This document shows, in pieces, positions 26,535 to 34,870 of a DNA stretch of 64,000 bases; positions within the stretch are counted from its first letter, which is position 1; every line of letters begins with the position of its first letter. A program made the position numbers and the translations under genes. The notes under the pieces are model-generated. The model saw only the letters and a program-made list of their open reading frames with translations. It was not told the origin of the DNA and made no database searches. The DNA comes from Vibrio porteresiae DSM 19223 (lineage in GTDB: Bacteria; Pseudomonadota; Gammaproteobacteria; Enterobacterales; Vibrionaceae). The stretch covers positions 558,001 through 622,000 of the forward strand of contig NZ_AP024895.1 of assembly GCF_024347055.1 (NCBI RefSeq), given 5' to 3'.

Positions 26535-26620
26535 AACGATCCATTTCCTTATAACAATTTGAGTAATTAATGACCTATGTGAGGTCAGGTGTCAATGAAG
26601 AAAAGGTCTAAACCTAGACC

Positions 26621-27415
26621 TTAACTAAGAATAAATTCCTTCACAAAGCGGCTACCAAAGTAAGCTAGAGTGAGTAATAAAGCACCAATGACGGAAAGCC
26701 AAGTGACTTTTTTACCACGCCAACCACGTTGGTAATGGCCCCACAACAAAACGCAATACACAATCCACGCAATAAAAGAGAGTATCCCTTTATGCGCTTT
26801 TCCTTCTGCAAACATATCGGTCAAGAACCAAAATCCAGTGATTAAGGTACAAGTCAGAAGAGCATTACCAACCACAATGATATTGAACATATGACGTTCA
26901 ACTTTCATCAGCGGAGGTAAGTTCGGATTGATTGCGAGGCTCTTTTTCTTCTTCAGTTTATGATCTAACCAAGCAAGCTGAATGGAGTACAGCGCGCCGA
27001 TACAGAGCGTAGAGTAGGAAAAAAGTGCGAAAGAAATATGAATGAGCAGTGTGCCGTTGTGCTCTAAATGCGTCATAAACGTATTTGGAACCACTTTAGC
27101 AATCACTAAGTTGATAGCGGAGAAACTATAAACTATCGGCAATAGAAACCATAGACGCGCCTTAAACATCGATGCTGTCATCAAGCATGAAACAATGAAG
27201 CTCGTTAACGAAGCAACATTGAGAATACTTAAATTCTGCCCATTACGATGAAATATAAGATCACTTAGTAGCCAAGCATGAAAGACTAGCGCGAGGACGG
27301 CACAGCCAAATACGGCTTTGGTTTTGATGCCTGTCTGGTTGACCACACCGGGTACGATCATCGCGATAGATGCAAAATATAAAAAAGCGGCAACTGCGGT
27401 GATAAAGTTGTCCAT
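26621..27415 (-). CDS. YpjD-like inner-membrane protein (CcmC/CcsA-type cytochrome assembly family)
   Basis: 264 residues, about eight hydrophobic helices, with the family motif region LLPIVYSFSAINL and FHAWLLS...LSILNVASL. Cytochrome c assembly proteins of this fold handle haem through His residues; this branch is thought to be YpjD, whose exact role is not established. Start at the ATG at 27415 (MDNFITA); a GTG nine bases upstream is possible. A TATAAT-like box lies on this strand at 27453-27448. It is divergent from ffh, as in E. coli and Vibrio, and the CBS-domain gene follows on the same strand. Confidence 0.85.
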   Translation of the reverse strand: MDNFITAVAAFLYFASIAMIVPGVVNQTGIKTKAVFGCAVLALVFHAWLLSDLIFHRNGQNLSILNVASLTSFIVSCLMTASMFKARLWFLLPIVYSFSAINLVIAKVVPNTFMTHLEHNGTLLIHISFALFSYSTLCIGALYSIQLAWLDHKLKKKKSLAINPNLPPLMKVERHMFNIIVVGNALLTCTLITGFWFLTDMFAEGKAHKGILSFIAWIVYCVLLWGHYQRGWRGKKVTWLSVIGALLLTLAYFGSRFVKEFILS

Positions 27416-27641
27416 GTTTCTCACTAAACCGATTATTGAATCGCTCGATTATACCTTGAGTGATGCCAATGGGCTATGGCTGTTTAAACAATGATCATGC
27501 AGACTTTGTTTAGAAAAGTGATCTATGCCAATGATGAAATTGATATCTTAGGTGCTTGATAGAGATCTCATGGGTATGCCTAATCCTCTGGCTAAGGTAT
27601 ACTCACGAGTAGATGGTCGCCTGATAGCGAAGAGAATAGAG

Positions 27642-29030
27642 ATGTTTGAGAATTTAACCGAACGATTATCCAAAACGCTGAAGAACATCAGCGGTAAAGG
27701 TCGTCTTACTGAAGACAATATCAAAGAGACGTTGCGCGAAGTGCGCATGGCGCTGTTAGAAGCTGACGTTGCTCTGCCTGTTGTTCGTGATTTTGTAAAT
27801 CGCGTCAAAGAGAATGCAGTTGGCGTGGAAGTCTCTAAATCCCTGACGCCAGGCCAAGAGTTCATCAAGATTGTTCAAGCTCAGCTTGAAGCAGTAATGG
27901 GTGACTCCAATGAGGCTCTTAACCTAGCAGCTCAGCCGCCAGCCGTTATTTTGATGGCCGGTTTACAAGGTGCAGGTAAAACAACCAGCGTTGGTAAACT
28001 GTCGAAGCTGCTAAAAGAGCGCGACAAGAAAAAAGTATTAGTGGTTTCAGCTGACGTGTATCGCCCTGCGGCGATCAAACAGTTGGAAACCTTGGCATCG
28101 GATATCGGTGTGGATTTCTTCCCATCGTCGGCTGACCAAAAGCCAATTGATATCGCTAACGGTGCTATTGACCACGCAAAACGTAAATTTTATGACGTGG
28201 TGATTGTCGATACCGCTGGTCGTCTTGCAATTGACGAACAGATGATGGGCGAAATCAAAGAGCTTCATCATGCGATCAAGCCTGTTGAAACCCTGTTTGT
28301 TGTTGATGCAATGACAGGTCAAGATGCGGCGAATACTGCGAAAGCCTTTGGCGATGCACTACCATTGACTGGTGTTATCCTAACCAAAGTCGATGGTGAT
28401 GCACGTGGTGGTGCGGCGCTTTCTGTCCGTCATATCACTGGTAAGCCAATCAAATTCTTGGGTGTGGGTGAAAAAAACGACGCATTAGAACCTTTCCATC
28501 CTGATCGTGTGGCATCACGTATTTTGGGCATGGGTGATGTTCTGTCTCTGATTGAAGATTTGCAACGTAACGTTGACCATGAAAAAGCAGAGAAGCTGGC
28601 GAAGAAATTTAAGCAGAAGAAAGGCTTTGATTTAGAAGATTTTCGTGAGCAACTCGGTCAGATGCAAAACATGGGTGGCATGATGGGTATGTTGGATAAA
28701 CTGCCTGGTATGTCTCAGCTACCTGCTGATGTGAAAAACAAAGTCGATGATAAAGTTTTCAAACAGATGGAAGCGATTATCAGCTCGATGACCATGAAAG
28801 AGCGTCAAAACCCGGACTTGATTAAAGGTTCGCGTAAAAAACGTATTGCGGCGGGTTCTGGTACTCAAGTGCAAGACATTAACCGTCTATTAAAACAGTT
28901 CACCCAGATGCAGAAGATGATGAAGAAAATGCAACAGGGTGGAATGAAAGGTATGATGCGCACCATGCAAGGCATGATGGGCGGAATGGGTGGCGGCTTT
29001 GGTGGTGGTGGCGGTTTCTTCGGTCGTTAA
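27642..29030 (+). CDS. ffh: Signal recognition particle GTPase Ffh
   Basis: Protein part of the SRP that brings membrane-protein-making ribosomes to FtsY. 462 residues: helical N domain, GTPase G domain with GLQGAGKTTS starting at residue 107, DTAGRL and TKVDGD, and a Met-rich M domain (KMMKKMQQGGMKGMM) that binds signal peptides and 4.5S RNA. The end is the glycine/phenylalanine tail GGGFFGR. Start at the ATG at 27642; an in-frame upstream ATG at 27552 is not supported. It lies just ahead of the trmD operon, as in E. coli. Confidence 0.98.
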   Translation: MFENLTERLSKTLKNISGKGRLTEDNIKETLREVRMALLEADVALPVVRDFVNRVKENAVGVEVSKSLTPGQEFIKIVQAQLEAVMGDSNEALNLAAQPPAVILMAGLQGAGKTTSVGKLSKLLKERDKKKVLVVSADVYRPAAIKQLETLASDIGVDFFPSSADQKPIDIANGAIDHAKRKFYDVVIVDTAGRLAIDEQMMGEIKELHHAIKPVETLFVVDAMTGQDAANTAKAFGDALPLTGVILTKVDGDARGGAALSVRHITGKPIKFLGVGEKNDALEPFHPDRVASRILGMGDVLSLIEDLQRNVDHEKAEKLAKKFKQKKGFDLEDFREQLGQMQNMGGMMGMLDKLPGMSQLPADVKNKVDDKVFKQMEAIISSMTMKERQNPDLIKGSRKKRIAAGSGTQVQDINRLLKQFTQMQKMMKKMQQGGMKGMMRTMQGMMGGMGGGFGGGGGFFGR

Positions 29031-29130
29031 GCTGTTTATGCGATAAACAATCGTTGACGACTTTTCAAACTGTTAACTACTTCACAGACATTTTCGCCTA
29101 ATCTTGTTGGCGAAAAAATAGCTAAAACCC

Positions 29131-29158
29131 TTGCAATGCCTCGGAATAAGAGTAAAAT
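29131..29158 (+). promoter_or_regulatory. Candidate rpsP operon promoter
   Basis: TTGCAA (29131-29136), 16-base spacer, TAAAAT (29153-29158). It overlaps the ffh terminator stem, so ffh termination and initiation of the trmD operon share the same bases. Confidence 0.6.
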
Positions 29159-29173
29159 TCCGAGGCTTTATTT
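29138..29173 (+). terminator. ffh terminator
   Basis: 10-bp stem GCCTCGGAAT / ATTCCGAGGC with a 9-base loop, followed by TTTATTTT. Confidence 0.85.
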
Positions 29174-29182
29174 TGGCACGAG

Positions 29183-29232
29183 ACCCCAAACTGTTATTTT
29201 ATGAACGGTTCTTGGGGTTAATTTTATTATTG
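29183..29232 (+). promoter_or_regulatory. Attenuator-like hairpin in the rpsP leader
   Basis: ACCCCAA / TTGGGGT (29183-29189 / 29212-29218) extended inward by AACTGTT pairing with AACGGTT, then TTAATTTTATTATT. It lies between the candidate promoter and the rpsP start and looks like a terminator inside the leader of a ribosomal-protein operon. Confidence 0.55.
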
Positions 29233-29251
29233 AGAAAGCAAAGAGGACGAC

Positions 29252-29500
29252 ATGGTTACCATTCGTTTGGCACGTCACGGCGCTAAAAAGCGTCCATTCT
29301 ATCAAATCGTTGTTGCGGACAGCCGTAACGCAGCTACTGGCCGTTTCATTGAGAAAGTAGGTTTCTTTAACCCTACTGCTACTGGTCAAGAAGAAGGCCT
29401 ACGTCTAGATCTAGACCGCGTGAACCACTGGGTATCACAAGGCGCTACTGTATCTGACCGCGTAGCTAAACTAGTTAAAGACGCTCAAAAAGCGGCTTAA
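29252..29500 (+). CDS. rpsP: 30S ribosomal protein S16
   Basis: 82 residues, standard length, starting MVTIRLARHGAKKRPFYQIVVADSR. First gene of the conserved rpsP-rimM-trmD-rplS operon. AAAGAGGACG precedes the ATG. Strong codon bias typical of highly expressed genes. Confidence 0.98.
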   Translation: MVTIRLARHGAKKRPFYQIVVADSRNAATGRFIEKVGFFNPTATGQEEGLRLDLDRVNHWVSQGATVSDRVAKLVKDAQKAA

Positions 29501-29523
29501 TTCTGTTTAGAAGCAACTAGTTT

Positions 29524-30078
29524 ATGTCGATGAAAGGTAAAGAAACAATGAGTGAGCAAAAAGAAAGAATCGTTGTAGGTAAACTAGGTTCTACTTATGG
29601 CATTCGTGGCTGGCTTAAAGTTTTTTCCTACACAGACAATCCAGAAAGTATTTTTGAGTACAGCCCTTGGTTTATTGACCAAAAGGGCGAGTGGATTGAA
29701 TTCAAAGTAGAGAGCTGGAAGCGCCATAACCAAGGTATGGTGGTGAAACTGAGCGGACTTGATGTTCGTGAAGATGCACAATTACTGACAAATCTCGAAA
29801 TTGCAATTGATCCAGCGGTACTACCTGAACTGTCAGAAGATGAGTTCTACTGGCGAGAATTGTTTGGCATGCAAGTGGTAACGACTCAGGGTTATGACCT
29901 TGGTCAGGTCACTGATATGTTAGAAACTGGCTCAAACGATGTTCTGGTAGTGAAAGCAAATCTGAAAGATGCTTTCGGCCAAAAGGAACGATTAATTCCG
30001 TTTCTTGAAGAGCAAGTGATCATTAAAGTTGATCGCGAAGCTCAACGGATCGAAGTTGACTGGGATCCTGCGTTTTAA
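29524..30078 (+). CDS. rimM: Ribosome maturation factor RimM
   Basis: Assists maturation of the 30S head by binding S19. 184 residues: an N-terminal beta-barrel (VGKLGSTYGIRGWLKVFSYTDNPESIFEY) and a C-terminal PRC-barrel with FYWRELFGMQVVT and RLIPFLEEQVI. Start given at the ATG at 29524 as in other Vibrio; the ATG at 29548 (MSEQKERIVV) has a better ribosome site (AAAGG) and may be the main start. Confidence 0.96.
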   Translation: MSMKGKETMSEQKERIVVGKLGSTYGIRGWLKVFSYTDNPESIFEYSPWFIDQKGEWIEFKVESWKRHNQGMVVKLSGLDVREDAQLLTNLEIAIDPAVLPELSEDEFYWRELFGMQVVTTQGYDLGQVTDMLETGSNDVLVVKANLKDAFGQKERLIPFLEEQVIIKVDREAQRIEVDWDPAF

Positions 30079-30104
30079 CTCTAAAGACGATAAGGCAAAG
30101 AACA

Positions 30105-30848
30105 ATGTGGGTTGGCGTTATTAGCCTATTTCCAGAAATGTTCCGTAGCGTGACGGATTTTGGAGTAACAGGTCAAGCGGTAAAAAAAGGGTTGTTGTCA
30201 GTTGAGCTTTGGAATCCTCGTGATTTCGCTCATGACAAACGTCACACTGTTGATGATAAGCCCTACGGTGGTGGTCCTGGCATGTTGATGATGGTTCAGC
30301 CTTTGCGCGATGCCATTCACAGTGCAAAACAGGCTGCCCCGGGAAAGACGAAAGTCATCTACTTGTCTCCACAAGGTCGCAAGCTCGATCAAACTGGAGT
30401 AGAAGAACTGGCAACAAATGAGAATTTAATTCTGATTTGTGGTCGTTACGAAGGGGTAGATGAACGCATTATTGAGTCCGAAGTTGACGAAGAATGGTCA
30501 ATTGGTGATTTCGTAATGACGGGTGGTGAACTCCCAGCCATGACGTTGATTGATTCTGTCTCTCGGTTCATTCCGGGTGTACTTGGAGATTTCGCGTCAG
30601 CAGAAGAGGACTCTTTTGCGAATGGCTTATTGGATTGCCCACACTATACACGTCCTGAAGTGTTAGATGGAAAAGAGGTGCCTGCGGTACTGAAATCCGG
30701 AAATCATGAGGATGTGCGTCGCTGGCGGTTGAAACAATCGCTAGGCCGTACCTGGAAAAGAAGACCAGAGCTCCTGGAAAACCTAGCTCTGACTGACGAA
30801 CAGGAACTATTACTGGCTGAGTTCATTAAAGAATCTCAGAACCCGTAA
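30105..30848 (+). CDS. trmD: tRNA (guanine-N1)-methyltransferase TrmD
   Basis: Makes m1G37 in tRNAs next to the anticodon, preventing frameshifting. 247 residues; SPOUT fold with the deep knot: YLSPQGRKL, LICGRYEGVDER, and the SAM-binding IGDFVMTGGELPAM. The start MWVGVISLFPEMF is typical. Third gene of the operon, 26 bases after rimM. Confidence 0.98.
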   Translation: MWVGVISLFPEMFRSVTDFGVTGQAVKKGLLSVELWNPRDFAHDKRHTVDDKPYGGGPGMLMMVQPLRDAIHSAKQAAPGKTKVIYLSPQGRKLDQTGVEELATNENLILICGRYEGVDERIIESEVDEEWSIGDFVMTGGELPAMTLIDSVSRFIPGVLGDFASAEEDSFANGLLDCPHYTRPEVLDGKEVPAVLKSGNHEDVRRWRLKQSLGRTWKRRPELLENLALTDEQELLLAEFIKESQNP

Positions 30849-30889
30849 CCTATTTTATTAAGTATCAGTTTATTCTAGGAATTTAAATA

Positions 30890-31243
30890 ATGAGTAACAT
30901 CATCAAGGCTCTAGAACAAGAGCAAATGAAACAAGACCTACCTCAATTTGCACCAGGTGACACTGTTGTTGTTCAAGTTAAGGTAAAAGAAGGTGACCGT
31001 GAACGTCTACAGGCGTTCGAAGGTATCGTAATCGCTATTCGTAACCGTGGTCTACACTCAGCATTCACTGTACGTAAGATCTCTAACGGTGAAGGCGTTG
31101 AGCGTACTTTCCAAACTCACTCACCAGTTGTTGATAGCATTGAAGTGAAACGTCGCGGTGCTGTACGTCGTGCCAAACTGTACTACCTACGTGATCTATC
31201 TGGTAAAGCTGCTCGTATTAAAGAGAAGCTTGCTAAGAAGTAA
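30890..31243 (+). CDS. rplS: 50S ribosomal protein L19
   Basis: 117 residues, usual length. Sits at the 30S-50S interface. Recognised by FAPGDTVVVQVKVKEGDRERLQ, FEGIVIAIRNRGL and RRAKLYYLRDLSGKAARI. Last gene of the trmD operon, followed by a strong terminator. Confidence 0.98.
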   Translation: MSNIIKALEQEQMKQDLPQFAPGDTVVVQVKVKEGDRERLQAFEGIVIAIRNRGLHSAFTVRKISNGEGVERTFQTHSPVVDSIEVKRRGAVRRAKLYYLRDLSGKAARIKEKLAKK

Positions 31244-31265
31244 TGCTAGAACTCGCGTTCTCATA

Positions 31266-31294
31266 AAAACGGAGCCTACGGGCTCCGTTTTTTA
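31266..31294 (+). terminator. trmD operon terminator
   Basis: Perfect stem AAAACGGAGCC / GGCTCCGTTTT, loop TACG, T run. Confidence 0.95.
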
Positions 31295-31373
31295 TACATA
31301 AACATTATCGATATCTCTCCACTACTGATGGGAGCAATTCGATAGTGATAGAGACAAAAAAGAGTGATAAAAA

Positions 31374-31394
31374 AAGAGAAGCATAGCTTCTCTT
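31374..31394 (-). terminator. degS terminator
   Basis: 9-bp stem AAGAGAAGC / GCTTCTCTT, 3-base loop. On the minus strand the hairpin is followed by TTTTTTT (complement of the A run at 31367-31375). Confidence 0.8.
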
Positions 31395-31420
31395 TTGTGT
31401 TTTATAGCGTATCTAATAGA

Positions 31421-32482
31421 TTAATCACGTGTATCTTCTGCGATGGTGACCGGTACAACTACCTCTTTACCTTTACGCAGCAAGGTGATTTGGACTGTCG
31501 TTCCTGGACGCAAATTGGTAATGGTATCCATGACGCTTTGGCGTCCACTGATCTTCTTACCATCTATCTTCAATATGATGTCATTGGCTTTTAAACCTGC
31601 TTTTTGTGCAGGTCCGTTAGGATCAACTCCAATCACCAAAATACCACCGATATGTTCCCCATCAAGCAATCGCGAGGTGACCGCATTCATATCTTCGCCA
31701 TCCACACCAATATATCCGCGAATCACCCGGCCATCAGCGATGATTTTATTCATGATGGTATTGGCCAATGAAAATGGGATAGCAAACGAGATGCCGTAAG
31801 TTTCGATATCAGTGGCTTGTTGGAAAGAGGCCGTATTGATGCCGACCAATTCGCCGCGAGAGTTAACTAATGCACCGCCTGAGTTACCTTCGTTGATGGC
31901 TGCGTCCGTTTGGATGAAAGCTTGGCGGCGACCCGCACTAATCGATGAACGCCCAGTGGCAGAGATAATACCAAAGGTGGTGGTTTGTCCTAGGTTATAA
32001 GGATTGCCAATCGCGAGTACCACATCACCGACTTTAGGTTGGTAATTAGGGTTTAAAGGGATAACTGGTAGGTTAGTACCTTCAATACGTAATACTGCAA
32101 GGTCCGTACGTTTATCTTTACCAACCAGTTGCGCTGCTGCAACACGACCGTCTTGGAGAGCCACAATAATTTGGTCAGCTTGAGCAATCACGTGGTAGTT
32201 GGTAATGATGTAACCTTTACTGCTGACAATAACACCAGATCCTAGCCCTTGAGTGGAAAGCTTCTGATGATTGTCTCGGTCGTATTGACGACTATAAATG
32301 TTTACCACAGCAGGAGCAGCGCGATGTACTGCTTGGTTAAAGGATAATTGTACTGTTCCCATATCTGCCGCATTTTCTTCATTTTGAGGCAGAATATGAG
32401 CTCGAAGCGATGGTACTGAGACTACGATGATCGCAGCTGCAAGCACACCAATACCAATGGAACGAAGCCAAAATTTCAGCAT
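31421..32482 (-). CDS. degS: Site-1 envelope-stress protease DegS
   Basis: Membrane-anchored trypsin-like protease that cuts RseA when its PDZ domain senses misfolded outer-membrane porin tails, releasing sigma-E. 353 residues: one N-terminal membrane helix, protease domain with catalytic triad H97 (TNYHV), D127 (TDLAVL) and S201 (NEGNSGGAL), and a single C-terminal PDZ domain, which separates it from DegQ. Lies behind degQ on the same strand, the usual tandem arrangement, but separated by two hairpins so probably expressed on its own. Confidence 0.97.
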   Translation of the reverse strand: MLKFWLRSIGIGVLAAAIIVVSVPSLRAHILPQNEENAADMGTVQLSFNQAVHRAAPAVVNIYSRQYDRDNHQKLSTQGLGSGVIVSSKGYIITNYHVIAQADQIIVALQDGRVAAAQLVGKDKRTDLAVLRIEGTNLPVIPLNPNYQPKVGDVVLAIGNPYNLGQTTTFGIISATGRSSISAGRRQAFIQTDAAINEGNSGGALVNSRGELVGINTASFQQATDIETYGISFAIPFSLANTIMNKIIADGRVIRGYIGVDGEDMNAVTSRLLDGEHIGGILVIGVDPNGPAQKAGLKANDIILKIDGKKISGRQSVMDTITNLRPGTTVQITLLRKGKEVVVPVTIAEDTRD

Positions 32483-32666
32483 AAAGACCCCAAAAAAATC
32501 AATAACGACAATGAATATGAGCGACTAATAAGCGGTATTGTATGCTGAATCAGTGCTAAATCGCTACTTTGTTTTCACTCTATTACGTGGCTAAAGAGGT
32601 AAAATGGGCTCTTATTACCCACAAAAAGACCCAACAAAAAAGTGCAGACAAAGTACCAAAAAGAAA

Positions 32667-32696
32667 AGGCAGTAGTATAAAAGAAGACTACTGCCT
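32667..32696 (-). terminator. Second hairpin in the degQ-degS interval
   Basis: 10-bp perfect stem AGGCAGTAGT / ACTACTGCCT with a 10-base loop. On the minus strand it is followed by TTTTCTTTTT, so it reads as a second terminator about 40 bases beyond the degQ terminator. Confidence 0.75.
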
Positions 32697-32734
32697 AGGT
32701 GTATCCGATATTCCCCATCCTGACAGAATGGAGA

Positions 32735-32764
32735 GAAAAAGCACGGCGCTGTTGTACCGTGCTT
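32735..32764 (-). terminator. degQ terminator
   Basis: 8-bp stem AAGCACGG / CCGTGCTT with a 10-base loop, followed on the minus strand by TTTTTC, about 12 bases after the degQ stop. Confidence 0.85.
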
Positions 32765-32775
32765 AATCGAAGACG

Positions 32776-34143
32776 TTAGCGAATGATCAAGTAGATCGAC
32801 TGCTCACCACGTTGGATGTTCAGGGCTAGAACGCCTGGCTTTTTCTCAAGGATCTTACGTAGATCGGCGATATTCTTCACACGTTCACGGTTCACGCCAA
32901 TGATGATGTCATCTTTTTGCAATTGGTATTGCGCTGCTGGTGAGTCTTTTTCTACGGAGACCACTTTCACACCTTGGATTGAATCGGCGGAAGTCGTGTT
33001 ACTGAACTGGGCACCAGCAAGACCTTGGTGTAGATCAGCGGCTTGAGTTTTAGTTTCGTTTTGCTCACCTAAAGTGACTTTAAATGATTCAGTTTTACCA
33101 TCACGGATGATACCAAGAGTAACCTCTTTACCAGCTCCTAATGTCGCCACTTTTGCACGTAGTTCGGAGAAGGAATCAATCGATTTACCGTTAACGGAAA
33201 CAATCACGTCACCTGCTTTTAGGCCAGCTTTGTCTGCTGCACTATCAGGAACCACTTGGCTAACAAAAGCCCCTTTACTTGAGTCTAGGCCAAGCGCTTC
33301 TGCCAATTCAGAGTTTACTTCACCACCTTGGACACCCAGCATACCGCGTTTTACTTCGCCGTATTTTAGAATTTGGTCGGTAAGGTTTTTCATCATATTT
33401 GATGGGATAGAGAAACCAATACCTACGTTACCGCCATTAGGGCCAAGAATCGCCGTGTTAATACCGATGAGTTCACCATTAAGGTTAACTAACGCACCAC
33501 CAGAGTTGCCACTGTTAATTGCAGCATCGGTTTGAATAAAGTTTTCGAAGTTTTCGATATTGAGTCCACTACGGCCCAACGCAGAAATGATGCCGGACGT
33601 TACCGTTTGGCCAAGACCAAATGGGTTACCGATAGCGACTGCAAAATCACCCACACGTAGTTGATCAGAGTCGGCAATTTTAATTTCGGTTAGGTGTTTA
33701 GCATTCTTCAGTTGCAGTAGGGCGATATCTGACATCTTGTCGCCACCCACCAATTTTGCTTCGTACTCACGACCATCGTGAAGTTGCACTCGGATGGAGT
33801 TTGCACCATTAATCACGTGGTAGTTGGTAACGACATAGCCTTTTTCTGAATTGATCACGACGCCTGAACCGAGCCCTTTAAATGGACGCTCTTGAAGTTG
33901 TTCAGTAGGGAAATCTGGACCAAAGAAAAATTGGAACTGTTCTGGAATACGTTGACGGGAAACTTGGGTCCCTTCTACAGCAATACTGACCACCGCTGGT
34001 GTTACCTTTTCTAGCATGGGCGCTAAACTAGGTACTTGCTCCCCTTGAACCGTTAGGGGGAGAGCCGCTGATGCCGGTAGCGGGGCAATGATGGAACTTA
34101 AACTTAAAGACAATGCGGTAAGAACAAGCAAAGGTTTTTTCAT
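32776..34143 (-). CDS. degQ: Periplasmic serine protease/chaperone DegQ (DegP/HtrA family)
   Basis: HtrA-type protease of 455 residues that degrades misfolded periplasmic proteins. Signal peptide with cleavage after ASA (about residue 26), protease domain with H109 (TNYHV), D139 (SDIALL) and S214 (NSGNSGGAL), and two C-terminal PDZ domains. The LA loop is short, as in DegQ rather than DegP. Start at the ATG at 34143, seven bases after GAGGAG; the adjacent ATG at 34146 is also possible. Vibrio usually has one such protease next to degS. Confidence 0.95.
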   Translation of the reverse strand: MKKPLLVLTALSLSLSSIIAPLPASAALPLTVQGEQVPSLAPMLEKVTPAVVSIAVEGTQVSRQRIPEQFQFFFGPDFPTEQLQERPFKGLGSGVVINSEKGYVVTNYHVINGANSIRVQLHDGREYEAKLVGGDKMSDIALLQLKNAKHLTEIKIADSDQLRVGDFAVAIGNPFGLGQTVTSGIISALGRSGLNIENFENFIQTDAAINSGNSGGALVNLNGELIGINTAILGPNGGNVGIGFSIPSNMMKNLTDQILKYGEVKRGMLGVQGGEVNSELAEALGLDSSKGAFVSQVVPDSAADKAGLKAGDVIVSVNGKSIDSFSELRAKVATLGAGKEVTLGIIRDGKTESFKVTLGEQNETKTQAADLHQGLAGAQFSNTTSADSIQGVKVVSVEKDSPAAQYQLQKDDIIIGVNRERVKNIADLRKILEKKPGVLALNIQRGEQSIYLIIR

Positions 34144-34267
34144 CATAAAACTCCTCAAAGATACACGCCTGTAGTGTTTGATATATGTGCCAAACGAAAA
34201 AATTCAACAGACTCAATGTGAGTTATGACTCAAAAACCTTTGCAAAGTTCAGTCACTATTTTAACAA

Positions 34268-34720
34268 TTAACTGGCTCGGCTATTTACCACCTGTGATGA
34301 GTCCAAAATTTCTTTCTTCTCATCTTTTAGCAAACCTGTAGCGCCAGAAGCGTAATCTTTCGGTGGTAATGCATGGCCTTCTTCATCGACAACTAACGAT
34401 TCGTCAGTCTGATTATGTTGTGCCATGGCTTTTTCAAACGGATTGTCTTGTTCTGGCATATTCGGCAACAAATCGACCGATGTTTTGGCCATGTGTTGGT
34501 AAAGCTTTGTGTAATCCTTGCCCAATGCGTCTAGCATTTCAGCGGTTTGAGAAAAGTGATCCGCGAGCTCTTGACGTTGCTGCTCTAGCTCGAATTTTGC
34601 AGTTTGCAGATCTTTGTGTAGGGACTTTTGAGACTTATACTGTGGCGTAGTCAGGCGTGCGATGATGATCCCGACAACAACGCCAACTAGCAGGCCTACA
34701 ATAGCATATATCCAAGGCAT
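34268..34720 (-). CDS. zapG: Z-ring/cell-envelope protein ZapG (YhcB, DUF1043)
   Basis: 150-residue inner-membrane protein with one N-terminal helix (IYAIVGLLVGVVVGIIIARL), a long coiled coil (about residues 33-75) and a disordered acidic tail. YhcB/ZapG links cell elongation and division in enterobacteria; the exact job is still debated. Divergent from zapE, as in E. coli (yhcB and yhcM). Confidence 0.9.
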   Translation of the reverse strand: MPWIYAIVGLLVGVVVGIIIARLTTPQYKSQKSLHKDLQTAKFELEQQRQELADHFSQTAEMLDALGKDYTKLYQHMAKTSVDLLPNMPEQDNPFEKAMAQHNQTDESLVVDEEGHALPPKDYASGATGLLKDEKKEILDSSQVVNSRAS

Positions 34721-34870
34721 AACAGCTCCTTATTGTTGTTATTTAACATGTTTTTCACCAATTGGTTACACATGCCCTAGTCACATGTTACTATGAGTTC
34801 ATGGTTGGGATAAAGCAAAAAGCATGTGCGCTGTGCGTCAGTTTTTTCTCTTTAAAGATAGTAGACAGCA

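Noticed and set aside
27552..27641. Extended N-terminus for Ffh from an upstream ATG
   Set aside because: The extra 30 residues are not like any Ffh start, while MFENLTERL at 27642 is the family start.
32776..34143. Calling this DegP rather than DegQ
   Set aside because: The adjacent degS and a short LA loop favour DegQ; heat-shock control could not be judged from sequence.
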